Assembly (NCBI GenBank): GCA_963971305.1
Contig: OZ020311.1
Location: forward strand, 3,224,001-3,288,000
Reading direction: 5' to 3'
Length of the DNA: 64,000 nt
Origin: Arcuatula senhousia
Taxonomy: Eukaryota; Mollusca; Bivalvia; Mytilida; Mytilidae
Shown piece by piece: positions 22,730 through 35,723 of this stretch; positions within the stretch are counted from its first letter, which is position 1, and each line of letters starts with the position of its first letter. The notes under the pieces were generated by a model. It worked only from the letters and a program-made list of their open reading frames with translations. It searched no databases and was not told the origin of the DNA. Made by a program: the position numbers and the translations under genes.

Positions 22730-23400
22730 ATGTACATTCACTGAACGATTCTCGATTTGATGACTTTGTCCAAATTCTTTATTTTGATCTGCATATCGAT
22801 ACAGACACCCAATGAAGACTTACAACAAAACTGTATATTTACAAACGTAAGTATTTAAACTTTCCCTTCTTGTGTAGCAATATTCCGTCCGCTTTAGCTT
22901 ATTTAGTTTACATACCACAACCAATTTGATATTCCAGAATTTATGGGACATGAACATTCATTCCCTCGATAGAACGTCATGTCTGGCACAACAAAAAAAA
23001 ATATACTAACACTGGGTTCTGGTGCTACTCGGTTGTTGTATTTTATGCAAGACATCATGTGTTCAAGACAAATATGGAAAGTCTGATGGTGGTTTGTTAT
23101 GGGGTTTTGTTTTGTCCTTTCATTACCGAATTTGACACGCTGGGCTGGCATCCAACAATGCGACAGGTATATTGCTACAAGCAGAAACTGCTTATCCTTT
23201 CGGACAACTGAGTTCACGCTCGGAACCACAATTGTTCATCTTGATTGCTGTTCATTTGCTATTTTGTGGGTATTTTTTTGTAAGTTCTTCGTGCTGATTT
23301 GTTCGTGTTTTCTTCTGATATTTTTAATACCGTTTTGGAATTTTGATATTCGAATACCCGATTAGTACCTCTTTGCTTTTTTTTGCTGTCGCCATATCAA
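22730..23400 (+). pseudogene. Reverse-transcriptase fragment (copy 3, decayed) with 3' tail
   Basis: Recognisable by GCAATATTCCGTCCGCTTTA and by the tail TTTGACACGCTGGG, then a TTGACATTCGGATG-type end at 23340-23375 (TTTTGATATTCGAATACCCG, AGTACCTCTTTGC). The frame is destroyed. Confidence 0.5.
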
Positions 23401-23599
23401 TTAACATTCTAGTATTTTATAACTGTAAATATGTTTAATGTTACATCAAGTTACCAATAAGATCTGTATAATCGCCCTATTGTTTATCTCTATTCCTGTA
23501 CGTTTTATATTTCAGTATATTTGTTATTGTTAATGTTGACGTTTTGTTACACTGTTAAAGCAATGTTTATAAATAAAAAAAGAAAAAAAACTTTTTATT

Positions 23600-26500
23600 G
23601 TGTAAGTTTTTTTTCCGCCGTATAACCCTATCAAAATTTATTTCTTGCCTGTACATACGAAACTCCTTTGCAGTAGACAATATAAATCTGTCCGGATTAG
23701 ATATCACTGCAACGCACTTGTATGAATTTCATCAAGAATCTTAATGCATTTTTTACCTTTGATATATTATGAAAAGTTTGCTTTAATTGGTCAAGAAAAT
23801 ATCAAATTTTCTGTCATATCTTTTTCTAATAAAACAATTGATTTGATTTGTTTTAAAACCGGTTAAAGTGAATACAAACTATTTCAAAGTAAAGGAGGGT
23901 AAAAGCATTTAGGCTATACTATAAAGAGTGTGGTTGCATAATGCATGCTGGAGTATGTGAGTTCTTTCAAGTTTTTGTTTAATTTAGAGTGCAGGGGTCA
24001 AAAAGAGATGATTGAAAGAAGCAAGATGAGCCTTGGGCAGTGATTATTGTGTGTTGAGGTTCATGAATACGTTTGCCTGAAAATGGCTTAACTTAAGATA
24101 TGAGTACAGAAAAGACTGCATATAGAATTCAAAATCAGTTGTAGCAGGAACTAGCGTTTTACACCTTTGCATATTCTCACTGGACATTTAACTTAACTTA
24201 AGTGTTCGCTAACATGTCAGTTGAGAGGTAAACAAGTCATAAAAAGCTGTGCTAGCAACAACTGAAACAATGTATTAATATAATAAGCTATGTTCATTTC
24301 TAGGTCCTACTATATTTGTCCTGTTAATATGTCGTATGTGCTGTGCATATACCAAGATTTTCTTTCAAAAAGTTCAGTCCTTCATGTTTAACCTTAATAC
24401 CAGTTTTATCAAATCAGTTCGTAAAAAATCCCTTATGGGGTATAGAAGGCCAATTATTGGACCTGCTTGCAACAATTTATAATGTAGTTCTCCGGTCAAT
24501 TTAGTCGGTCTTTGATAAGTTAATTTTAAATTCGAATATATATGTTCTTGTAGAGTGGTTTATCAACTTCAAGAAACTTTACCTACTCTTAATAAGCCAT
24601 GAAAACATGAAGAAAAACAGCCATTAACAACTGGCCTTGGGAAGAATTCGTTAACAAAAAGGGCGTAACATTGACCTAATGATGATAAATCTGGTCTCTC
24701 TCCTATCTATTGTGAATCCTTTGACTACTTCTAAACTAACCATTTTTAGTCACGTTATGAAAAGCCATCACTGATTTATATAAAGAAACCATCATGACAC
24801 GATGTTAATAGTCATCACTTAATGTTCAAACCCTATACAGCTCTATGTGAAATCGTAACGACTTCATATTTAAATCCAATGACAGGATATGAAAACTTTA
24901 TAATATTATACGAACATGCATAAGTGACAACATTAATTTTGCTAAAAATCGAGAAGCATTGAAACATCTGTCTATGCTTCAGCATTCAGCTCCACAAAAA
25001 AAATTGTTTTATTATTTCTAACCAAGGCTAACAAAGTTATAAAACCTTAAAAAAATACCATTTAAAAAAAGCTTGTATATAACGGAATCGAAAGAAGAAT
25101 CATTAACGTTCGTAAATTCCTCCCCAATAAAAGAATGAATGATATTTCCATCAGAAAAAGAAAAAAATTGTAATTAAACGCCGGGTTCTATCTGGGTTTT
25201 GGACCAAGCCTACAGGAGAGGTTCATAAAGAAGAAAGGACAAGCTTCTAACATCCGTGATATTTAAGGGACCCAATATACGCACAAGATCAACTTCTTGA
25301 ACTGTGTACATTAATCTTAATCCCTCTGAAATTATTCTAATATGTAATCATGTGATAAGTCTTTATAAGGATAACTAAGCATTTGCGACTGTAGATGCTA
25401 TGCATCAATTGATGCAAGACCTTTGTCCTATACATGCTGAAGGAGTTCTAGGTCCAAATTGCCTATGACAAGCCACGTTAGTTAAACGAGGTATAATGAT
25501 AACTGTTGACGACACTCTTGCAGAAATTTGTGAGTATGGAAATTAAAGCCTAATGATGAGTTGTGCAGCGTGCCAACGACCATTTCCCATAAAAAATAAC
25601 CGCAGCTCAGAGTCAATCACAGCCCAAAAAGAAGACAGATACCGGGCTTTTTCTGAACCTGTATTGTTCATCATTTGATTTCCAGCCAATGGAATTCATT
25701 CGAGATGCCCCCAATTTAATTGTATGCATATATGTTTAACACATTTTGAAAACGATTTACATGAACTCAACAATAAATATTTTTTGAGGATTATTAAAGC
25801 TGATGACCATTGATAAATACTGCATTTTTTATATTATAAAAGACCTCTGGAAAACTATTTCCCTATTATGCAGTGTCGACCTTATATTATATGAACGTAA
25901 ACAACACAAATTAACATACTTTTGCCTTGTATATTTCATGTTAGTTTGTAACTACACTGCTATCTTACTCGATGTACTAGAAATTGGCATTGGCATAACT
26001 TTTTGTGCATCTTGTGACAAGCAACTGGTCAAGAGACCAAAAACTACATTTATTTTCACGCGGTACTTACTTTTTCTCGAGGCACAGCGGAAATAGGAAT
26101 ACATGTAGTTGCATTCAAGAACCATTAGCATGGGGTACACAACAACTAATCTACGAGTCACAAAGTATTAATATCACAGTACATATTAAAACAAACGAAC
26201 TAATTCAAGACATATAATTCATAAAATTATTTTTTACTTAAACTAACATTTGTTTGTAATTATAACGATTCATTCATGAGTGTTTTATGGATGTAAGATA
26301 ACAGATTTGTTAAGCTTTGACAGTCAGTTTGACAAACAAATTTCACGATTACATTGCTGCATCAGATCAAAGAAGTCTTTGAAATTCCCTGTGACTTATG
26401 TTAATTTTATTAATACTGACAAGATACAAAAAAATGTAGAAGTAAATTAATATTCTTTTTAATTTATCTGTGATTAAAATGTTGAAATAGACATTGACAT

Positions 26501-27180
26501 GATTGAATAAAAGACATAAAATGTGGAATAAGTGTAAGGGGTGATGGGCTTACTAGATTGTATCTTAAAGCTAAGAATACAGATCCATCATGAATACTTT
26601 TTACATGTACTTCATCGAAGTCCAGTCTTAAACAAATAATGTTTTCATTTTCATGAGGGAGAACAGAAGAAAAAACTTTCACCTTAAACCCGAAATATTT
26701 TTAATGTTTTTGGCGTTCTTAATTTACCGTAATTATGCAACTTATAAGGTTTCCGACATATTTTGCTAAATCAATGCAAACTTTAGAAAAAAAAAACAAT
26801 AAGAAAACAATATATCATGCATGGGTTGTCGAAACAGCTCAAAGGTTATTGAAGTATCTAAAATTAAGATATTGTTTTTAAACTTTAATAAAGACATATG
26901 AACATTGAAAATAAATCAAAATAAAAACATATAATTTCCATTCTTTTGAACTTCGTTATCAACTTTATATTTCAAATAAATTGGTCTCATTTTTGAAGAT
27001 AGCTGGATAACCCTACATATGCGTACAATTTAAATTGTGTTTTAAAAGTTAAATAAAGACAATTTATGTAATAAAATCACTATATATTTTGCACGATAAT
27101 AGAGTTTGGTCCAATAAACAATTAGTAATATAGGACAGCTCTATAGGTAGGAATGTACTTTTAATATCCCATCACTAAAG
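23600..27180. other. Long stretch without recognisable features
   Basis: AT-rich, many short open frames, no family resemblance and no repeat shared with the rest of the window that I could see. It may be intergenic. Confidence 0.4.
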
Positions 27181-27192
27181 GTAAAACCCAAT

Positions 27193-27208
27193 GGCGACAT
27201 CTGTCGCC
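27193..27208. repeat. Short hairpin GGCGACA-TC-TGTCGCC
   Basis: Perfect 7-bp arms with a 2-nt loop. It resembles the end hairpins of the tag-hairpin elements, but a matching start tag was not found. Confidence 0.45.
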
Positions 27209-27284
27209 TCAAATCTCTAGCATTAAGGTCGTGTGCAGTCATGGGGAACGCCGACTCATCCCCATTTTCTGTATTTTAACCGTA

Positions 27285-27440
27285 ACACTAACCCTTACCT
27301 TAACCCTTAACCTCATTTACTAACCCTAACCCTTATCTCTCTAACCCTAACCCTAATCTCTCTAACCCAAACCCTAATCTCTCTAACCCTAACCCTAATC
27401 TCTCTAACCCTAACGCTTATCTCTCTAACCCTTATCTCCT
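27285..27440. repeat. Interstitial telomere-like array
   Basis: Repeated TAACCC, arranged in about five 21-bp units of the form TCTCTCTAACCCTAACCC plus TAA, after a looser CTAACCCTTA lead-in. TTAGGG is the usual metazoan telomere repeat. Confidence 0.8.
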
Positions 27441-27544
27441 TCTTTGTTGTGTAAGTGTCGCCCTTATTGGCTTGTTCTATACTTACTCTTCTTGTTTTAC
27501 CGACTTTATTGGCTTTGTTTTCGTATAGTACTTCTTTTGGTATA

Positions 27545-27960
27545 TTCAACTTTTATCGATTTGATTTTTAAAGTGTGTTATTTTTTGTGCTTTGTACAAG
27601 ATAAACAATAGGGGGAAGGTTGGGCCCAAAAAATCTAGTTAAACCCCGCCACATTTTATATGTGCCTGTCCTAAGCCAGGAATCCTTTTCAAAGCTTTTG
27701 TTTGTTCTTGTCAACTATCTGTTTTTTGTTTTATGTCCAGAAATGGGTCTTTTGTTGACAATCTAGGGATTTGTTTTAATCTTATGTATTGTATTTTTAG
27801 TCCTGGTCCAATGCAAGACACCGAGCAGTGACCTCTGGTCATGTTGAAGACTGTTGGCTGTTTTCCATTGTGATTTTTTAAATTGCCGTTTCTTTAATGT
27901 TGGTTATGCCGCGTACACTTATTCCACATCCCTTTATCGTCTATATTTGGTATTGTTTAA
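27545..27960 (+). repeat. Dispersed repeat, CCAGGAATC family
   Basis: It shares GGGGGAAGGTTGGGCCC, CCCCGCCACATTTTAT, GTGCCTGTCCTAAGCCAGGA and the CTTATTCCACATCCC end. Confidence 0.65.
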
Positions 27961-28749
27961 TCCTTATTCCTTCCTTCCTCCTCCTTGTTTTTTCTTAATT
28001 CTTAGCTCGTTTTGTTTTTGTTTGGTTCGCCCTTAACGGGCTCTTTTTTAAATTATATGCTTTAAGCTTTTATTATAGTAAAAACTCTAGATAAAATACA
28101 AGAAACAAAGAGGCACCAATGGGGTTAAAAACAATTCCATGGTCTAGTTATATATTACACATTAGAAGAAGAAATTAACAACATGATGGAGTTGAGGTCT
28201 GTAAAAAATAAAAATTATTAATTTGTTGTTTCTTCCGATAGATAATTGAAGCTTAGTATTATCAACTGAAACACATTATGCACAAAATCAACGATTGAAG
28301 CTCGAGCCATGTCTCAGTACCTTTTATGACATCTTGTTGTACAGAATTTATGAATTTATCAGGGGCGATGTTCCCTTAACTATCTTAGACGAGTCTTTTG
28401 AGAGGACGTCTCAATATAGATTTTAATAAATTCTAATTGAATTATAATTATATAATACCTTTGTTATGACTTATTGTTTTTTCTTAACACTTTTTTTCAG
28501 GTCTGGATAATGCAACTTGAGGGGGGTGCTACAATATCGTCTTTTTGCTTGGCCCCACGTACAATAAAGTGTACGCGTAGATAAGACCTTAATTTATACT
28601 GTTGCCAACACTCGTACACAAGTATAGCCCTAGCCTTTTAAATGATACTAAAAAATAAATTAGAAGAATATAAAGTATACACATGAATGACACAGTACAT
28701 ATTGATATGAACAAAAGCAAAAGAAACAACACTTATATATCTTCCCAAC

Positions 28750-28890
28750 AATGATAGAACTTCCACCTACAAATGTTTGGTCATTCCTAGAGCGGGAGTC
28801 GAACCCATGCTGAAATATCTATGAGAATACAGTCAACAGCAGTTGTGATTATGTATATGGCGTCTTAGACCACCTTTCCAGCAAGCTTTA
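28750..28890 (-). repeat. tRNA-derived SINE-like fragment
   Basis: On the minus strand, GGTGGTCTAAGACGCC resembles an A box and GGTTCGACTCCCGC is a good B box, 70 nt apart, as in a leucine- or serine-type tRNA head. The acceptor stem does not close, so it is not a functional tRNA gene. A diverged copy lies on the plus strand at 35370-35480. Confidence 0.5.
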
Positions 28891-30754
28891 GGCTCTATAA
28901 AAAGCATCTCTTGCTATATATAGCAGACCTCACTATACAAATATTTCCTCATACAGACGAGTATGAATTTTAATATTTAATTTAGTGGAGTGTGGATATG
29001 AACATGATCTAAAACAGCAATGCACAAGTCATGTATTTTTATTGCTTCGCATCAAGGTGCGAAGCTATTAATTTCATAGGATATTCACGCCATCTTGAAA
29101 TAATCAATCACTTATTAACGTGTTGATTGGCTGTTTAATAAGGTTACAAAAGTAACAATTCGTTTCATTGGCTTAACCAATAACTATAATCGTTAATCAG
29201 TTACGGAGAAGAGACGATTTGATCATGATAAGGCTATTTTGTGTACTGCAGAACTGGACACGGTACAATTTAATGTTTACCGTTGATTAAAATTTCTTTG
29301 ACCAGGTGACCTCGACAAATCCACTAAAATATCACGTGATATTTATTGATCGCTGAGCAACAATAGATTACATCAATTTTGTTTATCATATGATTTACAA
29401 GATTAGCTTTTAAAAAAGCTGAGGTCATTCGTTTGGTGTTCTTAAAGAATAAGAATTATTTAATAAGACAAAATAGTGTATGATAAATGGTATTTTATAA
29501 CGTTTCAAAGAAATCAAATAATTAAGAATTATCGTAAGGAAACTTGATTTGGAAGAGAATTATCAAAAACTCAACAAACTTAAGGAAAAAGAGCTATAAA
29601 AACTTTTTTTCATAAACTCTATCAATTCGTCATACAAATGTGTCAATCTGAAACGTTTTTTTTTTTGTGGATAAATAGAAAAGACTCGAACTTTTTAACC
29701 ACCCTACCTAATGTTAAACTATTCTCATGAACAGTTTCTGGGGAAAAAAACTTGATGGAAATTCATAAGGACGTACATGTACGGGCGGACAAAAGTAAAA
29801 CGTGTGGTCGTAGGGGCACAATAGAAAGGTGCACATAAAACAAAATGGAATTACAAAAACAACTTCAGTCCAAACATAGGTAAGTTTAAGTGTTCCGGCG
29901 GAAAAAAATATTGAAATTCTGCTTGTTATAACAAACTTTTCACTTTATCAATGGTCAAGTCCCGGGTGGCGAATAGGCTTACAACAGAAACCATCTTTAT
30001 TGTCGTAAAAGGCGGTAATGGGTCTTTAGATTTTGTGGTAATGTCATGTTTCCTGCAATTCTCTTTGCTGACAGCCAAGAGGTGCACGCTATAGGTTGAA
30101 TTTTTCGCCCTACCCACTTTTCCTATTAGCAACACACCTTAAATCACTTAATTTTTTCCACAACTTAACATCAAAATCAAACATTTTCAGTAGAAATTTT
30201 CAAATTATTAAGTAATAATACAAGCCCCAAGGCCTTAACAACAAGACGTTGACGACAGTCTCAATTTATTCTATTTGATACATTTTTCACATGTTTCAGT
30301 GTTTATCTTGTGCTCTTCATATTTTAGTTATGGCCGTTTTGCTTCAGTGTTTCTAATAAGTTGCTAGTGGGTAGGTTGCAATAGTTGAAGTTTTATTTGC
30401 TCATCTATACATTTGGTGGAGAATATATTTATTTTTTATAGTACACATACCAAAGGGTGAAATAACCTAAAATCCTTAATTTCACAGTATATGCTACAAT
30501 GTACATATTTAACAGTAAAAAACATGAATTGAGCTTCAAAGTAGCAAATTAGCTAAATAAACATGTATACCCAACTTGTTTAAGTAGACGATTCGCAAGT
30601 CAAAGCACATGAAATAAAAGTTAGTCTAAGAGCTTTTTGTTACAGAAAATAAATGTGCCATTCTAGGTATTTTTGAAATTTGATTAGATTTCTTAGCTGC
30701 TGTGATAAGCATTCCGAATTTAAGAATTAAGGAAACTTCGTAAAAAATACATTA

Positions 30755-32728
30755 TTATTGCTCGGGCTCAAGGGCCCGAGCGTATTAGAGTCAGTACAAC
30801 TACAAGCAGATCTCTGTACAAATAGCGCTTATAATTCAGTAACTTGATTCCGTCCATTTCAAAACATTTTAATGATCAATGCATCAGAATTGAAGACGCT
30901 TCGGGCAGCGGAAATGGCCGAATGATTCCGATTACCTATCGGAATCTCCTAGTATGATTTCGTTTGGACCCGTATTTGTCTTCAAATTTCACGACAATTA
31001 AGTGTGGGTCTTAATTACCAAATAAATATCAAAGGTTGATTTCCGTGTTTGGATTCATTCTACAGTACACGAACAAATGAGTATACTTAGATCATTCATT
31101 AGTTGATTAATTTATCAACGCAAAACATTTTCCAGTTAATATAAAACTCACGGATATAAAGATAAAGATATTTTATTTCCTAATCCTAGGGATCCAAACA
31201 AGCATTTAATTAATATACACTTATCCTCTGTAGCTATATTTAATTGGTTCAGTCCATTATTGGGCATAATCGGGGGATTCTTTTTCGATGAATTACTTTT
31301 GATAAGTGTGCTCCACTCAACTATTTATATATCTGTGTTTTGTCATGGTTACTAACTTTATTCTCAAAGGAATAGATAATTATATAACTTTTACAGACGA
31401 TATTTTTAACGGGTTCGAATGTGACCATTGTTATGAAATAAGTTTAGTTTGTACATTCCGATATATATTAATAATAACTAAAAATTAGAAGTAAAAAAAA
31501 TATATGACTACGTTTTTTCTACAACTAGTCAATGCATGCAGCAATTTGTGCGGATTCTATTGTTTTCTCCATTCCCTTTTTTACCATTTAAATTGTTTAA
31601 GTAAAGTGAAGAGGGTTACAGAGTATAGAATTGTAGTGTACGTTTCAGTTATTTGCAATAAAAGTTGAAAAAATGTTAAAAGCTTATGAGTATGTTAATT
31701 TGTTCGGAGCACTACTGTGTAGTTTAATAAAATCTTAACCATATTAATAAAGTTCTTTCACTGATTTTGATGACATTTTCACTCTTTTATATCCTTGGGA
31801 ACATCTAAAGATACAATGGATTCTAGGAAGTCTGCTTCATATTTAGATATACATCTAGAAATTAATGAAACTGTCAAAAAAGACCAATGACACCTTTTCA
31901 TCTGTTCCAGCTTATGGAGTTTTCGTATCACAATTGATTCGTTACTCCAGAGCTTGTTGAAATTAGTTGGACACAAAAATTGCTAACATGGGGTTATGTT
32001 GCGCATAGGTTGCTGTCTTCACTGACTCAAGAAATTTTATGGTAGACACTATACACTCGTTAATTAATAAGTATGGTGATTTCTATCTTAGATTTTGGTT
32101 TTTCATAGAATTTCGTTTTGTCTTCCTTTACCGGATTTGACACACTGAGTCAGAAATCGGTAGCGCGACGTGCGTGCTATAACAGGCAGGAACCGTTAAA
32201 CTCTTCCGGAGCACCAGAGTTCACTCTTGTTACGACTTGAGTTCGCGTTGTTGATTTCTGTTAAGTTGATTTTGAGTTTCCTCGTACTGTTCTTGTTCGT
32301 GTTTATAATAACCACAGTTGACACATTGAATTGACAATTGACAGTGAAGCGGTTGTGCTATTGCAAACAGAAACTGCTTAATCTCCCGGAGCACAAGAGT
32401 TCACGCTCGTCACGACTTGACATCGCGTTTATAATTGCCATTCTGATTTTTGGATTTTGTTTTGTTTTATCCTGTCCTGTCCGTTTTTTCGTGCTGTCAT
32501 TGATTTTGTCTTTGCCTTTTAGAAATTATAATATTCGGATGCCCCATTTTACCTCTTCCTCTAACAAAAACTGCTCATAGACTTCTGATTAAGATATTCA
32601 AGTCTTCTGGTTGTTGTGGATTTTTTTTAATTGCGACTTATATGTACATGTGTTTTGTTAATAGTAAAAACATCTGTAAAAAAATAAATGCCGGGCCCGA
32701 GCAAGCTTTTTGGAAAGCTTATACTTGT
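30755..32728 (-). mobile_element. Inner tag-hairpin element of the nest
   Basis: Minus-strand start: ACAAG, then AAGCTTTCCAAAAAGCTT and tag GCTCGGGC (32728 to 32696). Minus-strand end: hairpin of GCTCGGGC and GCCCGAGC (30760-30781) followed by AATAATAAT. The related element at 47650-50946 lacks this segment, so the insertion is shown by an empty site. It carries reverse-transcriptase fragment 4. Confidence 0.65.
31795..32560 (+). pseudogene. Reverse-transcriptase fragment (copy 4, decayed) with 3' tail
   Basis: Frame pieces read SRKSASYLDIHLEIN and SSVPAYGVFVSQLIRYSRAC, separated by a stop and a deletion. The tail follows (CTTCCGGAGCACCAGAG at about 32207, a second partial repeat at about 32390) and ends ATTCGGATGCCCCATTTTACC near 32550. 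It sits inside the element at 30755-32728. Confidence 0.62.
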
Positions 32729-34440
32729 AGACATATTAAGACACAGCTAGATCTTTAATCTTAAGACAAGCCTTATTATTATTTTTTGTTACAAAATTTA
32801 GCTTTCATAAGAAATGCTGGGTCCTGGGAAGAAAACACTTGTGTGTTTTATTCTTAGAGTTTCTATTTTTATTATGAAAGTTAACCTTATTTGAAAATGA
32901 ACGGCAACAAATACGGTTCAAATGTTAAAATTCTATAGCTAGGCTGATCGGGATTACAATGATTGTGTAACAAATTGACCTACTAAGCTCGATTCTTTCC
33001 CCGCAAAACCGTTTTTGCAACGATAAATGATTGTTGAAAATAAACGGGAACAAATACGGTTCAACTGTAAACATTTTAGGTTGATCGGGATTGTGTTACA
33101 TATTGACCTACTAAGCTCGATTCATAGATATTTATAAAGTAAAGTGTATATTTCAATAATGTTTTCTTTTCTTTTAGATTCTTACTCTTTATTTAAAATA
33201 GAATTAGATTACACACATTTAAAAGAGGGCCATGTTTGCTTAAAGTAATTAAAGCATGCAGATGGTGTAGCTTAATGATCACATATTAAATTATTTAATC
33301 ATTTTTAGATAAGCAGATTTTTACGTTGTACAATGTTTACATCAAGTTTAACAAAACTTTACCATGCAGCGACTTCAAAACTTTATACATCTCTATATGT
33401 CATTCGCCGAGGCGAATGACCACAAGTCCAGATTATTTTTATGTTTCTTTTGATGTGCATTTTCAACCAAATATAAGCTTTTTTGTTTGGCAACACTTTG
33501 GGCTTATAAAAGCATAATGCACCGTGCTCAAAAGTTGTCTTCCAGAATTCCGACCAGTACCTCCTTGTGGTGTAAGTACCTGGAACAACTATGGTCGAGT
33601 TACCAAAACTTGTGCACGTACAGTTTATTTTAGAATTCACTTGCAATGTTTACAAATATAGCGACAAATTAGAGAGACTTTTTCGATATCCCTCGTCTTA
33701 CATAGTGATGCTGTGGCGTCACAAAAATTCCTCATCGCAGGTTTTCGGCAACTATATGTCATTTGCCAAGTATGGATTTCTTCTATATCAAGCATTTTTT
33801 GTTCGTTACCTTTCTGCTTCTTGTTTACCGAATATCTTAAGACTGCCGTGTAAAAGAATATATCACAGTTTTCCAGGCAAATTCATGTAATTGTCCATTT
33901 ATAGACGCGAACATTTAGCTACCTCTTATAATGTCCTTTTTTGGCAAGCAATTTTATACCCGAAACTCATTTTCATTCGGTGGACCAACTTTCATAAGAC
34001 GCATGCAACATATGTCTTCCATATATAGTTAGCCATTACTATTCGTCCTAAAAAATCATTTAATTAGACCAATTAGACACAAACTCAGTAATAACTTATT
34101 GGCGTTATAAGATATCATTTTTAATGGCCACTGATCCTTAAAGCAACTATGATAGAACATTTAACAGAAATCGGTTGTTTTCTTATAAAATGACCTTCAG
34201 CTCACGGTAATGTTTCTTATGCATTGTAATTATAGGCATGTTCCTGATACTTTCTATAAAGTTCTGATAGACCAGTGACTTGTCATTTTTAAATATAAAC
34301 CGATATACACTTTCCTTTCCTTTAAATGCCGCTACAGCGAAGCTTCCCCAGCTTTTTTGAAAAGCTAAAACTTGTAAAAACTTATAATAAACCTTTTTTT
34401 CAATACAAAGTGTCGTTAAGCATGTTAAACACTATATTTT

Positions 34441-34985
34441 TTATCAATTATCGGTAACGTTTCGTTAAAATCTATAATTTTATGAGGAAAGTGAGCCTCT
34501 AGGAGCCACTCGTTTTTTTATCCGCTTGCGAGGAAGCGGGGGTACCCCCTAAAAATATGCCTCTCAATCGACCATTCAACGTAAATATCAACGTTAATTT
34601 GGACATATTTGTAATTACTTATAATTACTTATTTCTTATTTGTTATAACTTTCTTGATATTTCTTATTAATTATTTGTTATTTCTTATTTGTTACTACTT
34701 ATTACATATTTTTTATTTCTTATTATTTATTTGTTATTACTTATTAATTTTTTGTTATTGCTTATAACTAATTTGTTATTACTAATTACTTATTTGTTAT
34801 TACTTATTTGTATAAAGTAATAACAAATATTAAATTTGAAAGGTCGATTCGAGGTACTATTTTAGGCAGTACCCCCGCGTCGCGCATCCGGATCAAAGAA
34901 GACTAGCCTTTTTTTTATCAGGCTCGCTGTACTGATAAAAAGATCATAGATTTTAGCGAAAAGTTACCGATAATTAATAAAAATA
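34441..34985. repeat. Fold-back element with a minisatellite core
   Basis: The outer arms (TTATCAATTATCGGTAACGT at the left, its relative at 34960-34983) flank a GGTCGA/TCGACC inner pair and about 220 bp of TTATTTGTTATTACTTA-type repeats (34608-34835). GGGGGTACCCCC lies near the left inner arm and GTACCCCCGCG near the right. Confidence 0.65.
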
Positions 34986-35369
34986 ATTGCTAAACAACAA
35001 TTAGTATTGAAGAAATGTTTTTATTTTAATTTTCTATAAGTATATATGTGTATTTTTAGATAGTTTTCATACCCAATCAGGATTAGGGCTTTTGTTTATA
35101 TCGAACCATGCAGTTTAGCAAAGTGGCGTATTTCCCCTTATAATATGTTACATGTGTCTATACATGTATTAAAATTAATACTCGTCTGTATATATAAATA
35201 GTTGTATGTCACAGTGAGATTCAGACTTTTTGTACGCACACTGTAAAAAAACAGATAAAAAAATATATTCCTAGACCCAGATCCAAACGCTTGTTAATTT
35301 TATTTACGAGAAAAAATCATTTGATCACCAAGAGCTGCTTATTATATAGCCTATAGCAACCTAATAATG

Positions 35370-35480
35370 TGGTCCAAGACTCCATATACATAGTCACAAC
35401 TGCTGCTGACAGTATTCCCGTAGATATTTCAGCATGAGTATGACTCCTGCTGTAGGAATGAACAAATATTTGTAGGTGTA
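35370..35480 (+). repeat. tRNA-derived SINE-like fragment, diverged copy
   Basis: TGTGGTCCAAGACTCCATAT, ACATAGTCACAACTGCTGCT, TAGATATTTCAGCATGAG match the complement of 28750-28890. The B box has decayed to GTATGACTCC. Confidence 0.45.
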
Positions 35481-35598
35481 AGTTCTATTATATGTCGACT
35501 AAAATAAAGAAGGTATATTCTAAATAGAAATAATTTTTTAACTTAACACGATCGATGCCTTACAGCAACACGTGCCTGCCTCTCAGATCCTACCCTTA

Positions 35599-35723
35599 TA
35601 TTACTCTATTTTATTCACAAGGTAGGGCGGAGCTTAAATTTCTCAGTCTTTTAGGTAAGATTTAAACGTAGAATCCCGAAATAATTGACCCGTGACCAGC
35701 CCGGTCAATAAAATAGAGTAATA
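35599..35723. repeat. Small fold-back with 17-bp perfect arms
   Basis: TATTACTCTATTTTATT at 35599-35615 and its exact complement at 35707-35723 enclose about 90 bp. Confidence 0.7.

Larger units (their letters stand above)
29397..33425 (+). mobile_element. Middle tag-hairpin element of the nest; same family as 47650-50946
   Basis: It starts with ACAAG (29397-29401), hairpin AGCTTTTAAAAAAGCT, tag GAGGTCATTCG. It ends with hairpin GTCATTCGCC-GA-GGCGAATGAC (33399-33420). An inverted copy of the whole element, minus an internal insertion, is found at 47650-50946, which confirms both ends. The interior between 30755 and 32728 is a later insertion. No convincing protein. Confidence 0.68.
29040..34375 (-). 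mobile_element. Outer tag-hairpin (Helentron-like) element of a three-layer nest
   Basis: Read on the minus strand it starts at 34375 with ACAAG, then the hairpin AGCTTTTCAAAAAAGCT and the tag AAGCTTCGCT. It ends at 29065-29044 with a hairpin GCTTCGCA...TGCGAAGC followed by AATAAA. The tag matches the end stem. It encloses the element at 29397-33425. The joining of these two distant ends is inferred from the tag. Confidence 0.4.

Noticed and set aside
27313..27549. 78-codon minus-strand frame with REIRVRV repeats
   Set aside because: Translation of the telomere-like 21-bp array.
28750..28890. Functional tRNA gene
   Set aside because: A good B box is present but the acceptor stem does not pair and the anticodon arm is not recognisable.
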